This document shows positions 17,875 to 26,714 of a stretch of 64,000 nucleotides of DNA, piece by piece. Source of the stretch: Anaerococcus sp. Marseille-P3915 (GTDB lineage: Bacteria > Bacillota > Clostridia > Tissierellales > Peptoniphilaceae); the NCBI RefSeq assembly GCF_900258475.1, contig NZ_LT984887.1, positions 443,303 to 507,302 on the forward strand. The letters run 5' to 3'. A program made the position numbers and the translations under genes. The notes beneath the pieces are model-generated. The model was not told the origin of the DNA. It saw only the letters and a program-made list of their open reading frames with translations, and ran no database searches. Within the stretch, counting starts at the first letter, position 1, and each line of letters opens with the position of its first letter.

Positions 17875-19550
17875 TGACAAATGAAAAGAAATTAAGAATA
17901 ATCCCAATGGGGGGATTACATGAAATAGGAAAAAACTGCACAGTAGTAGAATATGGAAATGACATGATCATGATTGACTGCGGTCTAACATTCCCAGATA
18001 GCGAAATGTTAGGTGTTGACATAGTTATTCCAGACTTTACCTATGTAGAAGAAAATAAAAATAAATTACGAGGTATATTTGTAACCCATGGTCACGAAGA
18101 CCATATAGGTGCAATCCCATACTTTTTAAAAAATGTTGATACAAATGTCTATTGTTCTAAGTTGACTAAAGGACTTTTAGGAAACAAATTTAAAGAGCAC
18201 GGATTAAATACTAACAAGATTAAAATGGTAAATGTAAATAATACAGTTAAGGCAGGAAGCCTAAGTGTAGAATTTATAAGAGTAAGTCACTCTATACCAG
18301 ATGCTTGCGCTATAGCTGTTAAGTCACCAGTAGGAACAGTAATCTTTACAGGTGACTTCAAGATGGATTTCACTCCAATTGATAACGATCCAACAGATAT
18401 ACAAAGACTTGCTGAACTTGGAAGAAAAGGTGTATTAGCCCTATTTGCTGACTCAACAAATGTTGAAAGAGAAGGATTTTCTGTAAGTGAAAAGACAGTA
18501 GGCGAAACCTTTATAAAAATATTTGGCCAAGCTAAGTCAAGAATTATAGTGGCTACCTTTGCATCAAATCTTCACAGAGTCCAACAAATCATTACAGCAG
18601 CAGAAAAATACAATAGAAAAGTTGCCCTATCAGGTAGGTCAATGTTAAATAATGTCAAGATTGCAACTGAGTTAGGTTTCCTTAAGATTAAAAAGAACAC
18701 CTTAATAGATATGAAAGCAATTAAAAAATATGCTGACGATGAGCTTGTAATTCTATCTACAGGAACCCAAGGTGAACCTCTCAGTGCCCTAACAAGAATG
18801 GCAAATAAAGAACACAGACAGATTAGTTTAAACGAAACTGACACAGTTATCCTATCTTCATCACCAATTCCAGGCAATGAGATGGCAATTAATACAACAA
18901 TTAACAACCTTACAAAAATTGGGTGTAAGATAATATATTCTTCTCTAGCTCAAGTCCATGCATCTGGGCACGCTTGCCAAGAAGAAATTAAACTTATGTA
19001 CCAGTTAGTTACACCAAAGTATTTAATCCCTGCTCACGGTGAGATAAGAATGCTTAAAAAACATGCTGATATCGCAGTAGATATGGGCCAACTAAGGGAG
19101 AACATCTTTATAGTTGAAAATGGGGATGTAATCGAATTTAGTAAAAAATCTGCCCAAATTAAAGGTAAGGTTCAAGCAGGAAATGTACTTGTTGACGGAT
19201 CAGGTATAGGTGATGTTGGAAATATTGTATTGAAAGATAGAAAACATCTATCTGAAGATGGGCTAATGGTTGTATCCATAACCTTTGATAAACATACACA
19301 AGAATTACTGGCAGGACCTGAGATAGTATCACGTGGTTTTGTTTATGTAAAAGAAAACCAAGATATAATCGAAAATGCAAGAGATATCGTGTTAAGATCT
19401 ATAGACAAATGTAAAAAAGACGATATTAAGGCCTTAAGTCAAATAAAATATCAGATTAGAGAAGACCTAAAATCATATATTTATAATGAACTAGGTAGGG
19501 ATCCAATGATATTACCTGTAATATCTGGAATAGAAAATGGGAAATATTAA
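17874..19550 (+). CDS. rnj: Ribonuclease J
   Basis: RNase J is a 5'-3' exonuclease and endonuclease central to mRNA decay and rRNA maturation in Gram-positives. The 558-residue protein has the metallo-beta-lactamase motif HGHEDH (H72, H74, D76, H77), a beta-CASP domain (ADSTNVEREGF, then SGRSM) and a C-terminal domain. Only one copy is in the window, so J1 or J2 identity cannot be given. Together with RNase Y at 32-34 kb it supplies the main decay pathway. Confidence 0.96.
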   Translation: MTNEKKLRIIPMGGLHEIGKNCTVVEYGNDMIMIDCGLTFPDSEMLGVDIVIPDFTYVEENKNKLRGIFVTHGHEDHIGAIPYFLKNVDTNVYCSKLTKGLLGNKFKEHGLNTNKIKMVNVNNTVKAGSLSVEFIRVSHSIPDACAIAVKSPVGTVIFTGDFKMDFTPIDNDPTDIQRLAELGRKGVLALFADSTNVEREGFSVSEKTVGETFIKIFGQAKSRIIVATFASNLHRVQQIITAAEKYNRKVALSGRSMLNNVKIATELGFLKIKKNTLIDMKAIKKYADDELVILSTGTQGEPLSALTRMANKEHRQISLNETDTVILSSSPIPGNEMAINTTINNLTKIGCKIIYSSLAQVHASGHACQEEIKLMYQLVTPKYLIPAHGEIRMLKKHADIAVDMGQLRENIFIVENGDVIEFSKKSAQIKGKVQAGNVLVDGSGIGDVGNIVLKDRKHLSEDGLMVVSITFDKHTQELLAGPEIVSRGFVYVKENQDIIENARDIVLRSIDKCKKDDIKALSQIKYQIREDLKSYIYNELGRDPMILPVISGIENGKY

Positions 19551-20163
19551 TTATAAATACAGCTCCCAATTTATAGAAGATTTGCTTGAAGATGTAGATT
19601 TTATTGAATTAAGAAAATATGCCAAGGAAAATAGAGTTCCTATTATGAATAGCCAGACAAAAGAATTACTGGTAAGTCTAGTAAAAATTGCTAAGCCTAA
19701 AAAAATACTTGAAATAGGCACAGCTATTGGTTATTCTTCCTTAATTTTTTCTAAGTATTCTGATGCGCAGATTACAACTATAGAATTAGATGAAAACACA
19801 GCAAAAATAGCAAATAATAACTTTAAAAAATATAAAACAAACATCAAATTAATAAATGATGATGCTATGAAAGCCTTGAGAAATATTGATCAAGGCTTTG
19901 ATTTTGTTTTCATTGATGCTAATAAGTCTAGATACCTAGACTATTTTAAAATTACAAGCAAATTACTTAATGAGGGAGGGATCATTGTAGCAGATAATGT
20001 ACTTTTTAGAGGTGAAGTTTGTAACGATGATCTGATAGAAAAACGAAAGATAACTTTAGTTAAAAATTTAAGAAAATTTTTAGCCTATATAACAAACAAC
20101 GAAGATTTCATAAGTTCAATTATCCCCATAGGTGATGGACTTACAATCAGCGTAAGGAGATAA
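19537..20163 (+). CDS. trmR: tRNA 5-hydroxyuridine methyltransferase TrmR (O-methyltransferase family)
   Basis: The 208-residue protein is a class I SAM methyltransferase with motif I LEIGTAIGYSS (near 66-76), the acidic IELDE block and FVFIDANKSRYLDYF with the metal-binding aspartate. Bacillus TrmR (YrrM) methylates 5-hydroxyuridine at tRNA position 34 to mo5U. The next gene is a U32-family TrhP homologue, which makes that hydroxyuridine, so the same job is likely here. It overlaps rnj by 14 bases. Confidence 0.85.
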   Translation: MGNINYKYSSQFIEDLLEDVDFIELRKYAKENRVPIMNSQTKELLVSLVKIAKPKKILEIGTAIGYSSLIFSKYSDAQITTIELDENTAKIANNNFKKYKTNIKLINDDAMKALRNIDQGFDFVFIDANKSRYLDYFKITSKLLNEGGIIVADNVLFRGEVCNDDLIEKRKITLVKNLRKFLAYITNNEDFISSIIPIGDGLTISVRR

Positions 20164-20164
20164 A

Positions 20165-21400
20165 ATGGAAAATAAAAAAGTAGAACTACTTGCCCCCGCG
20201 GGAGATTTTGAAAAACTACAGACTGCTATAAAATTTGGGGCGGATGCAGTTTATCTTGCCGGAGATAATTTTGGTTTAAGGGCAAATGCGAAAAACTTTA
20301 ATGATGAAGAATTAAAAAAAGCTGTAGAATATGCTCATTCTAAGAATGTCAGAGTGCATGTTACTATGAATATTATGCCCCATGATGGTGATATGACTGG
20401 TATTGTCCAATACCTTGAACACTTAAATACAATAGGTATAGATGCCTTAATAATATCTGATCCAGGTATATTTAATTTAGCTAAAAAACATACAGATATT
20501 GATTTACACATTTCAACCCAGGCTTCTGTAACAAACTCAGCTACTGTTAATTTTTGGTACGAAATGGGTGCTAAAAGAGTAATATTAGCTAGAGAGCTAT
20601 CTTTAAAGGAAATAACTGAGATTAGAGCGAATACTCCAAAAGATATGGAAATTGAATGTTTCATACATGGGGCAATGTGTATATCTTATTCGGGAAGATG
20701 CTTATTATCATCATATATGACTGGAAGAGATGCTAATAGGGGAGATTGCGCACAACCTTGTAGGTGGAAATACTCTCTTCAGGAAGAAACCAGACCTGGC
20801 GAATATTATCCAATAGAAGAAGATGGTAATGGTGGAACTTTTATCATGAATTCTAAAGACCTATGCCTAATTGAGGAAGTAGATAAATTAATAGAAGCTG
20901 GTATAGATAGCTTTAAAATCGAAGGAAGAATGAAGACTCCTTTTTATGTTGCAACCGTAATTAGGTCATATAGACAGGTAATTGATGCATATTATGATGG
21001 CAATTTTTCAAAAGAATTAGCAGAAAAATATTTTGAAGAAATAAACAAAGCAAGCCATAGGCACTTCACTAAAGGATTTTTCTATAATAAACCAGATGAA
21101 AATGATCAAATTTATGGTACATCTTCTTATATAAGAAATTATGATTTTATAGGTCTTGTCAAAGCTTATGATAAGGATACTAAAATTGCAACAATTGAAC
21201 AAAGAAATAGGTTTTTCAAAGGTGATAATATAGAAATATTTGGTAATAGTAAGGATTTCTATGATTTTAAAATCGACTATATGGAAGATGAAAATGGCGA
21301 AGAAATTGAAGTTGCAAACAAGCCAAAACAGCTAATTAGAATTAAAATCGACTTGCCTTTAGAAGTAGGAGATATTTTAAGAAAAGAGATAGAAAAATAA
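20165..21400 (+). CDS. trhP: tRNA hydroxylation protein TrhP (peptidase U32 family)
   Basis: U32-family TrhP proteins, despite the peptidase name, are needed for prephenate-dependent hydroxylation of uridine 34 in tRNA. The 411-residue protein has the signature HGAMCISYSGRCLLSSYM and following cysteines (GDCAQPCRW) that likely hold an Fe-S cluster. AAGGAGAT lies before the ATG. It follows trmR by one base and ends the long operon at a strong terminator. Confidence 0.87.
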   Translation: MENKKVELLAPAGDFEKLQTAIKFGADAVYLAGDNFGLRANAKNFNDEELKKAVEYAHSKNVRVHVTMNIMPHDGDMTGIVQYLEHLNTIGIDALIISDPGIFNLAKKHTDIDLHISTQASVTNSATVNFWYEMGAKRVILARELSLKEITEIRANTPKDMEIECFIHGAMCISYSGRCLLSSYMTGRDANRGDCAQPCRWKYSLQEETRPGEYYPIEEDGNGGTFIMNSKDLCLIEEVDKLIEAGIDSFKIEGRMKTPFYVATVIRSYRQVIDAYYDGNFSKELAEKYFEEINKASHRHFTKGFFYNKPDENDQIYGTSSYIRNYDFIGLVKAYDKDTKIATIEQRNRFFKGDNIEIFGNSKDFYDFKIDYMEDENGEEIEVANKPKQLIRIKIDLPLEVGDILRKEIEK

Positions 21401-21421
21401 GATGATTTTCATATAAACATT

Positions 21422-21457
21422 AAAAAAGACGAGATTTTGTTTTCTCGTCTTTTTTTA
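21422..21457. terminator. Bidirectional terminator between trhP and the small acidic gene
   Basis: GACGAGA at 21428-21434 pairs with TCTCGTC at 21443-21449, with A-rich bases before and seven or more T after. Flanking A and T runs make it work in both directions, serving convergent genes. Confidence 0.88.
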
Positions 21458-21474
21458 ATAATAAGTATCCGCTA

Positions 21475-21705
21475 TTAATCTTCAGAAGGATTTTCTGAAA
21501 AATCTGATCTTGTTCTTCTTGCTTCAGCACCAACGTTTGAATTTTCATCAGCTTCATCAGAAATTGATCTAAGATTTTCTTGGTCAGGACTTAGTTTTTT
21601 ATCTAAAGATTCACCACCGGTTTCTTTGTTTTCTTCTCTAATTTTTTTATCTAGTTCTTTGTTTCCTCTGTATTGGTTGTCATTTGTAACTTTGTTATCT
21701 GCCAT
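21475..21705 (-). CDS. Small hydrophilic, probably disordered protein
   Basis: I do not recognise this 76-residue protein. It is made almost wholly of charged and polar residues, has no Cys or Trp and only one Tyr and one Phe, and is likely disordered. It has the marks of a real gene: AGGAGA before the ATG, a promoter-like pair at 21749-21777 and a terminator directly after. No signal peptide or membrane segment is present. A role in stress or desiccation would only be a guess. Confidence 0.7.
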   Translation of the reverse strand: MADNKVTNDNQYRGNKELDKKIREENKETGGESLDKKLSPDQENLRSISDEADENSNVGAEARRTRSDFSENPSED

Positions 21706-21748
21706 AATATCTCCTTTTTTTATCTACATTAAGCATTCTTATATTAAT

Positions 21749-21777
21749 ATGATAACACATTTAAGAAAAATTTACAA
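21749..21777 (-). promoter_or_regulatory. Predicted promoter of the small acidic gene
   Basis: On the minus strand TTGTAA (21772-21777) and TATCAT (21749-21754) are 17 bases apart, in the 80-base gap between pepT and the small gene. An independent message from pepT is therefore likely. Confidence 0.5.
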
Positions 21778-21785
21778 TCATTTTC

Positions 21786-23006
21786 CTAATATGACTTCTC
21801 TATTAATTTAATAATTTCGACTATAACATCACTTGCTTTTTGCATATGTTCAATTGGAATAAGTTCGTATATACCGTGGAAATTCATACCACCAGTGAAT
21901 ATATTAGGTGTTGGTAGGCCCATAAAAGAAAGTTTAGATCCATCCGTACCGCCTCTTATTGGACTAACAAGTGGAATGATATCTAGGTTTTCCATGGCAT
22001 TTTTAGCAATATCCACTATATCCATATGATTTTTTATAACATCACCCATATTATAATAAGAGTCTGATAGATTTACATCGATAATATTACCATATTTTTT
22101 GTTTAGGTAAGAAGCATTATCTTTAATTTCTTCCTTCATTTTTTCAAAAGTATCTCTATCGTGATCACGAATAATATAGTGCAGTTTAGTAATTTCTGTT
22201 TCACCCTTTATATCTAATAAATGGAAGAAGCCCTCATATCCTTCTGTATGCTCAGGACGTCTAACATCACCTAATAGCCTATCAAATTCATTTGCAACGC
22301 TTATAGAGTTAATCATAGTGTTTTTAGCAGAACCAGGATGTATAGATTTACCTCTTATAGTAATTTTTGCGTCTGCAGCATTAAATGATTCGTATTCTAA
22401 TTCACCTAAAATTCCACCATCAATAGTATAGGCAAAATCAGCTCCAAACTTTTCTACATCAAAAGAGTCACAACCGGTACCTATTTCTTCATCAGGGGTA
22501 AAGGCAATTTTTATATCTCCGTGTTTAATATCAGGATTGTTTACAATAAAATCTATCGCATGCATGATAGCAGAAATTCCAGCTTTATCATCAGCACCCA
22601 ATAGAGATTCACCTCTTGTTGTAATTATAGTAGTACCTATTAGCTTATTTAAGTAAGGAAAATCTTCAATCTTAATAGATTTTTCTTCATTTAGTTTTAT
22701 ATCTCCACCTTGGTAATTGATAATTTGTGGATTATCAATCTTTCCATACATTTCTGGCGAAGTATCAATGTGAGATATAAAACCAACCTTTGGTAAATTT
22801 TTCTTTGAGTTTGATTTTATCTCAGAGAATACAAATCCCTCATCATTTATTTCTGCTATAAGACCTAAGTCCTCAAGTTCTTTTTTTAATTGTCTTGCTA
22901 AAACTAATTGGCCTTCTGTGGATGGTTTTTGAAATTCACCTTTTTCTGGGTCGCTTTTGGTATCAAAACTTATATAATTTAAAAATCTTTCTTCTATTTT
23001 TTTCAT
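21786..23006 (-). CDS. pepT: Peptidase T (aminotripeptidase)
   Basis: PepT is a dinuclear zinc peptidase of the M20 family that takes the N-terminal residue off tripeptides. The 406-residue length is typical. First metal histidine H79 and D81 lie in FISHIDTSPEM, the bridging D140 in LLGADDKAG and the catalytic glutamate pair E173-E174 in FTPDEEIGTG. AAAGGAGAT precedes the ATG. It is divergent from dut and fits an amino-acid-fermenting or peptide-using lifestyle. Confidence 0.95.
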   Translation of the reverse strand: MKKIEERFLNYISFDTKSDPEKGEFQKPSTEGQLVLARQLKKELEDLGLIAEINDEGFVFSEIKSNSKKNLPKVGFISHIDTSPEMYGKIDNPQIINYQGGDIKLNEEKSIKIEDFPYLNKLIGTTIITTRGESLLGADDKAGISAIMHAIDFIVNNPDIKHGDIKIAFTPDEEIGTGCDSFDVEKFGADFAYTIDGGILGELEYESFNAADAKITIRGKSIHPGSAKNTMINSISVANEFDRLLGDVRRPEHTEGYEGFFHLLDIKGETEITKLHYIIRDHDRDTFEKMKEEIKDNASYLNKKYGNIIDVNLSDSYYNMGDVIKNHMDIVDIAKNAMENLDIIPLVSPIRGGTDGSKLSFMGLPTPNIFTGGMNFHGIYELIPIEHMQKASDVIVEIIKLIEKSY

Positions 23007-23037
23007 AGCATCTCCTTTGTTATAATTATACTTGTAA

Positions 23038-23065
23038 TTGTAAAATGAGCTAAAATTGGTATACT
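23038..23065 (+). promoter_or_regulatory. Predicted promoter of dut
   Basis: TTGTAA at 23038-23043 and TATACT at 23060-23065 are 16 bases apart, followed by AAGGAAGGTGATAGG before the dut ATG. Confidence 0.5.
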
Positions 23066-23084
23066 AAATAAGGAAGGTGATAGG

Positions 23085-23510
23085 ATGAAATTAAAGATTA
23101 TAACAGACAATCAAGTACCAGCTTATGCTACAGAACATGCAGCTGGTATTGACTTATATTGTAAGACTAAGGATGACATTACCATTAAACCTAATGAAAC
23201 TGTTAAGGTACATACGGGGTTAAAAGTAGAGATACCTGAAGGATTTTTTGGTGCAGTTTATCCAAGATCATCTACAGGAGTAAGAAGACAGCTTATGCTC
23301 GCCAATACATTGGGTGTAATTGACTCTGACTATAGGGGAGAATTAATGATGTTTTTTTATAATTATGGTAAGGAAGAACAAATTATTAAAAACGGAGAAA
23401 GACTTGCTCAGTTAGTAATTCAGCCTTATTTAAGATGTGAAATTGAAGAAGTAGAAAATCTATCAGCAAGCCAAAGAAATGAAGGCGGATTTGGTTCTAC
23501 AGGAAGATGA
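23085..23510 (+). CDS. dut: dUTP diphosphatase (trimeric dUTPase)
   Basis: Dut hydrolyses dUTP to dUMP, keeping uracil out of DNA and feeding thymidylate synthesis. All five motifs of the trimeric family are present in the 141-residue protein: AAGIDLY, PRSSTGV, GVIDSDYRGEL, ERLAQLV and the C-terminal RNEGGFGSTGR. It complements Ung encoded at 4.8-5.5 kb. The stop overlaps the next gene. Confidence 0.97.
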   Translation: MKLKIITDNQVPAYATEHAAGIDLYCKTKDDITIKPNETVKVHTGLKVEIPEGFFGAVYPRSSTGVRRQLMLANTLGVIDSDYRGELMMFFYNYGKEEQIIKNGERLAQLVIQPYLRCEIEEVENLSASQRNEGGFGSTGR

Positions 23511-24040
23511 TGAATAAGTATTATAAATTATTTAAAAAGAATAAATACAAACTCTTTCTATTGGGATTATTTGCTATAGTACTAGTCTTTGTTGCCATAT
23601 TTATTAAGAAAAAGTATGAAGATATGACAATGTCAAAATATAATAATAATATTGTAATAATAAAGGGAAATGGCGATGAACTAAAGTCTTTTTCGATCAA
23701 AGAATTGAAATCTTTAGGCTCAAATAAGACAGAAGTATACATTAATAACGGCTTAGAGAAAGTCGAAATTGAAGGAATATCATTAGAAAAGCTAATAGGA
23801 AACTTAGATTATAACTTTAGGGATAGACCAACTATAGAAATAGAAGATACTAATGGAAGTGCAACAAGATATCCTATGTCAGTAGCGCTTGAAGTAGATA
23901 GAATATATTTAGTTTATAAAATAGAGGGACAACCTCTGCTTGAATTTAATCCTTCATATGGCACTTTAGCAATAATCGATACAAACTCTAAGAGTGCAAG
24001 TAGCTGGATAACAAATGTTAAAACCTTAAACTTACAATAA
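23510..24040 (+). CDS. Membrane-anchored extracytoplasmic protein with molybdopterin-oxidoreductase-like fold
   Basis: The protein of about 176 residues has one N-terminal membrane anchor (LFLLGLFAIVLVFVAIFI) and an external domain. That domain resembles the oxidoreductase molybdopterin-binding (sulfite oxidase-like) fold: FSIKELKSLG, then GISLEKLIGNL, then RYPMSVALEVDRIYLVYKIEGQPL, ending with SSWITNVKTLNL. No cysteine is present at all, so the usual Mo-ligating Cys is missing and cofactor binding is doubtful. Two ATGs, 23507 and 23510, are possible; the second has better spacing from AGGA. Function is unknown. Confidence 0.7.
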   Translation: MNKYYKLFKKNKYKLFLLGLFAIVLVFVAIFIKKKYEDMTMSKYNNNIVIIKGNGDELKSFSIKELKSLGSNKTEVYINNGLEKVEIEGISLEKLIGNLDYNFRDRPTIEIEDTNGSATRYPMSVALEVDRIYLVYKIEGQPLLEFNPSYGTLAIIDTNSKSASSWITNVKTLNLQ

Positions 24041-24045
24041 CTAAG

Positions 24046-24071
24046 CTCATGATAATTCATGAGTCTTTTTT
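24046..24071 (+). terminator. Intrinsic terminator before mutS
   Basis: CTCATGA at 24046-24052 pairs with TCATGAG at 24057-24063 around TAAT, followed by TC and a T-run. It ends the dut transcript. Confidence 0.8.
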
Positions 24072-24104
24072 CTTAAGAGGTATAGTAGAATAGAGAGGTA
24101 TAAG

Positions 24105-26714
24105 ATGAAAAGCAAGTTTAAATATGAAAAGTTAACTCCAATGTTAAAGCACTATGTAGATATGAAAAAAGATTTTAAAGATGCCTTACTCCTTTATAGA
24201 GTAGGTGATTTTTATGAAACTTTTTTTGATGATGCTATAATAACTGCTAAAGTATTGTCTTTGACCTTGACAGGAAAAGAATGTGGTCACGAGGATAGGG
24301 CGCCTATGTGTGGTGTACCTCATCATGTAGTTGATTCTTATGTAAATAAACTTGTGAAAAAAGGATATAAGGTAGCCTTATGTGATCAGGTAGAAGATCC
24401 AAAAGAGGCTAAGGGCCTTGTAAAGAGAGCTATAACTAAGGTAATAACTCCAGGAACTTTAACCGATATAGAGTCTCTTGATAGAAAAGAAAACAACTAT
24501 CTTTTATCAATTTTCGAAAATGAATATGGTATAGCTATGTCTTATTGCGATATATCTACAGGAAAGCTTGTATGTCTTGAAATAAAAGCCTTAAGCAAGG
24601 GCTTAGGTAAAAAAGCGATTGATCAAATTGAAAAGATAAATCCAGCTGAATTAGTTATAAATTCAAATTATTCCAATCAAGATTTAAAACAATACTTTAA
24701 TTTAAATAACAATATTTTTCTTAATTACATTAATTTTACTAGTGATTTTGAAAATAGGATAAAAACCATAGTCAAATATTTGGGTAAGGAAAATTTAGAA
24801 AAGATATCAGATAAGAGACTTGCAATAATTTCTTTAGCAAATCTACTTGACTATATATATAAGTACTACAATGAAAAATTAGAACATATTAATAATATTG
24901 AACTTTTAAAGATCAATGAATATATGGAAATAGAAGCTAATACGAGAAAAAATCTAGAGCTTACTAGAAACCTAAATAACAACAGCAAGGAAAATACATT
25001 AATCTCCCTGTTAGATGAGGCAGATACAGTAATGGGATCTAGGCTAATTCACGATTGGCTCGAAAGACCCTTAATAGATAGAGAAAAGATACAACGAAGG
25101 CTTGACTTAGTGGATGGATTTTATAAGGATAATATTTTATCTAGGAATGTGTCTAATATTTTGGATAGCATATATGATTTAGAAAGAATACTTGCTAAAA
25201 TCTCTTATAAAAGAGCAAATGCAAGAGATTTAATTTCCTTAAAAAATTCATTGAAGGATATACCTAAATTAAAAGATATACTAATAAATTCAAATAATAA
25301 GCTAATATCAGCCCTAGGTATAAATTTACCGGATATAGATGATATTTATAATTTAATAGATAAGTCAATAGTAATTGAGCCGCCTATAACAATAACTGAG
25401 GGCAATCTTATAAAAGAAAAATATAGCCAAGACCTAGATGATCTTAAAAATTTATCAAATAGCGCAGAAGAAAGACTTTTAACTTACGAGAAGGAACAAA
25501 GAGAATTAACTGGAATTAAGAATTTAAAAGTTATTTACAACAAAAATAATGGTTATTCTATTGAGGTTACCAAAGCAAATACAGACAAAGTTGATAAGTC
25601 GTATATTAGAAAGCAAACATTAAAAAATCAAGAAAGATACACTACAGAGGAGTTGGAAAATATTAGCTCTATAATTCTTAATGGAAAAGATAAGATAAAT
25701 ACCCTTGAATACCACTTGTTTAATGAAATTATAGATAAAATATTAGAATCGACTTCAAGACTTCAAGCTTTATCAAAACTTATAGCAAATGTTGACTCTC
25801 TAAATTCATTTGCAAAAATTGCTTTAAAATACAATTATGTAAAACCGATAATAAATGATGAACCAGTAATAAATATAAAATCTGGAAGGCATCCAGTAAT
25901 AGAGCGAAATCTTAAAGAAAATGAATTTATAGCAAATGATACAGATATAGGTCAAGATGATAATTTAATTCAGATAATAACTGGTCCAAATATGGCGGGT
26001 AAATCGACATATATGAGACAAACAGCCCTTATAATAATAATGGCACAAATCGGTTCGTTTGTACCTGCGAGTAAGGCCCAAATAGGCATTTGCGATAAGG
26101 TATTTACAAGGATTGGAGCAAGCGATAATATATCAAAAGGTCAGTCTACTTTTATGCTTGAGATGAATGAAGTTTCCAATATTTTAGAAAATTCAACAGA
26201 TAGATCATTTGTGATATTAGATGAAGTTGGAAGGGGAACAAGCTCTGATGATGGCCTAAGCATTGCTATGGCCTTGGTTGAATACTTGTCAAAGCATAAA
26301 AAGGTTAAAACTGTTTTTGCTACTCATTTTCATGAATTAACTATTCTAGAAAATGAACTTGATAATGTAACAAATCTTAAAATAGAAATACTTGAAGAAA
26401 ATAATAACTTAGTGTTTTTAAGAAAGATAAGTAAGGGAAAATCTGACAGGTCCTATGGTATAGAAGTCGCTAAACTAAGCGGGTTACCTGATGAGATAAT
26501 AAATAATGCAAATAATATAATGAATAGGTTATCAAATGAGGATTTCTACGAGGTAGACAAGCAAAAAGAGCTTAAAAATTCAATTGATGAAATAAAGGAT
26601 AAAAAATTAGAAGATTTAAGAAATCTATCAGAGGAGATAAATATTAATGAACTTACTCCTCTAGAAGCACTAAATAAACTTAACATATTAATAGAAAGAA
26701 TAGGTGAATTATAG
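24105..26714 (+). CDS. mutS: DNA mismatch repair protein MutS
   Basis: MutS recognises mismatches and small loops as a dimer. The 869-residue protein has the full set: mismatch-binding domain with the aromatic-x-E motif (GDFYETF), connector, lever and clamp regions, ATPase with Walker A GPNMAGKST from residue 627 and Walker B near DEVGRGTSSDDG at 706, and a C-terminal helix-turn-helix. It overlaps mutL by one base, so both are translated together. Confidence 0.98.
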   Translation: MKSKFKYEKLTPMLKHYVDMKKDFKDALLLYRVGDFYETFFDDAIITAKVLSLTLTGKECGHEDRAPMCGVPHHVVDSYVNKLVKKGYKVALCDQVEDPKEAKGLVKRAITKVITPGTLTDIESLDRKENNYLLSIFENEYGIAMSYCDISTGKLVCLEIKALSKGLGKKAIDQIEKINPAELVINSNYSNQDLKQYFNLNNNIFLNYINFTSDFENRIKTIVKYLGKENLEKISDKRLAIISLANLLDYIYKYYNEKLEHINNIELLKINEYMEIEANTRKNLELTRNLNNNSKENTLISLLDEADTVMGSRLIHDWLERPLIDREKIQRRLDLVDGFYKDNILSRNVSNILDSIYDLERILAKISYKRANARDLISLKNSLKDIPKLKDILINSNNKLISALGINLPDIDDIYNLIDKSIVIEPPITITEGNLIKEKYSQDLDDLKNLSNSAEERLLTYEKEQRELTGIKNLKVIYNKNNGYSIEVTKANTDKVDKSYIRKQTLKNQERYTTEELENISSIILNGKDKINTLEYHLFNEIIDKILESTSRLQALSKLIANVDSLNSFAKIALKYNYVKPIINDEPVINIKSGRHPVIERNLKENEFIANDTDIGQDDNLIQIITGPNMAGKSTYMRQTALIIIMAQIGSFVPASKAQIGICDKVFTRIGASDNISKGQSTFMLEMNEVSNILENSTDRSFVILDEVGRGTSSDDGLSIAMALVEYLSKHKKVKTVFATHFHELTILENELDNVTNLKIEILEENNNLVFLRKISKGKSDRSYGIEVAKLSGLPDEIINNANNIMNRLSNEDFYEVDKQKELKNSIDEIKDKKLEDLRNLSEEININELTPLEALNKLNILIERIGEL

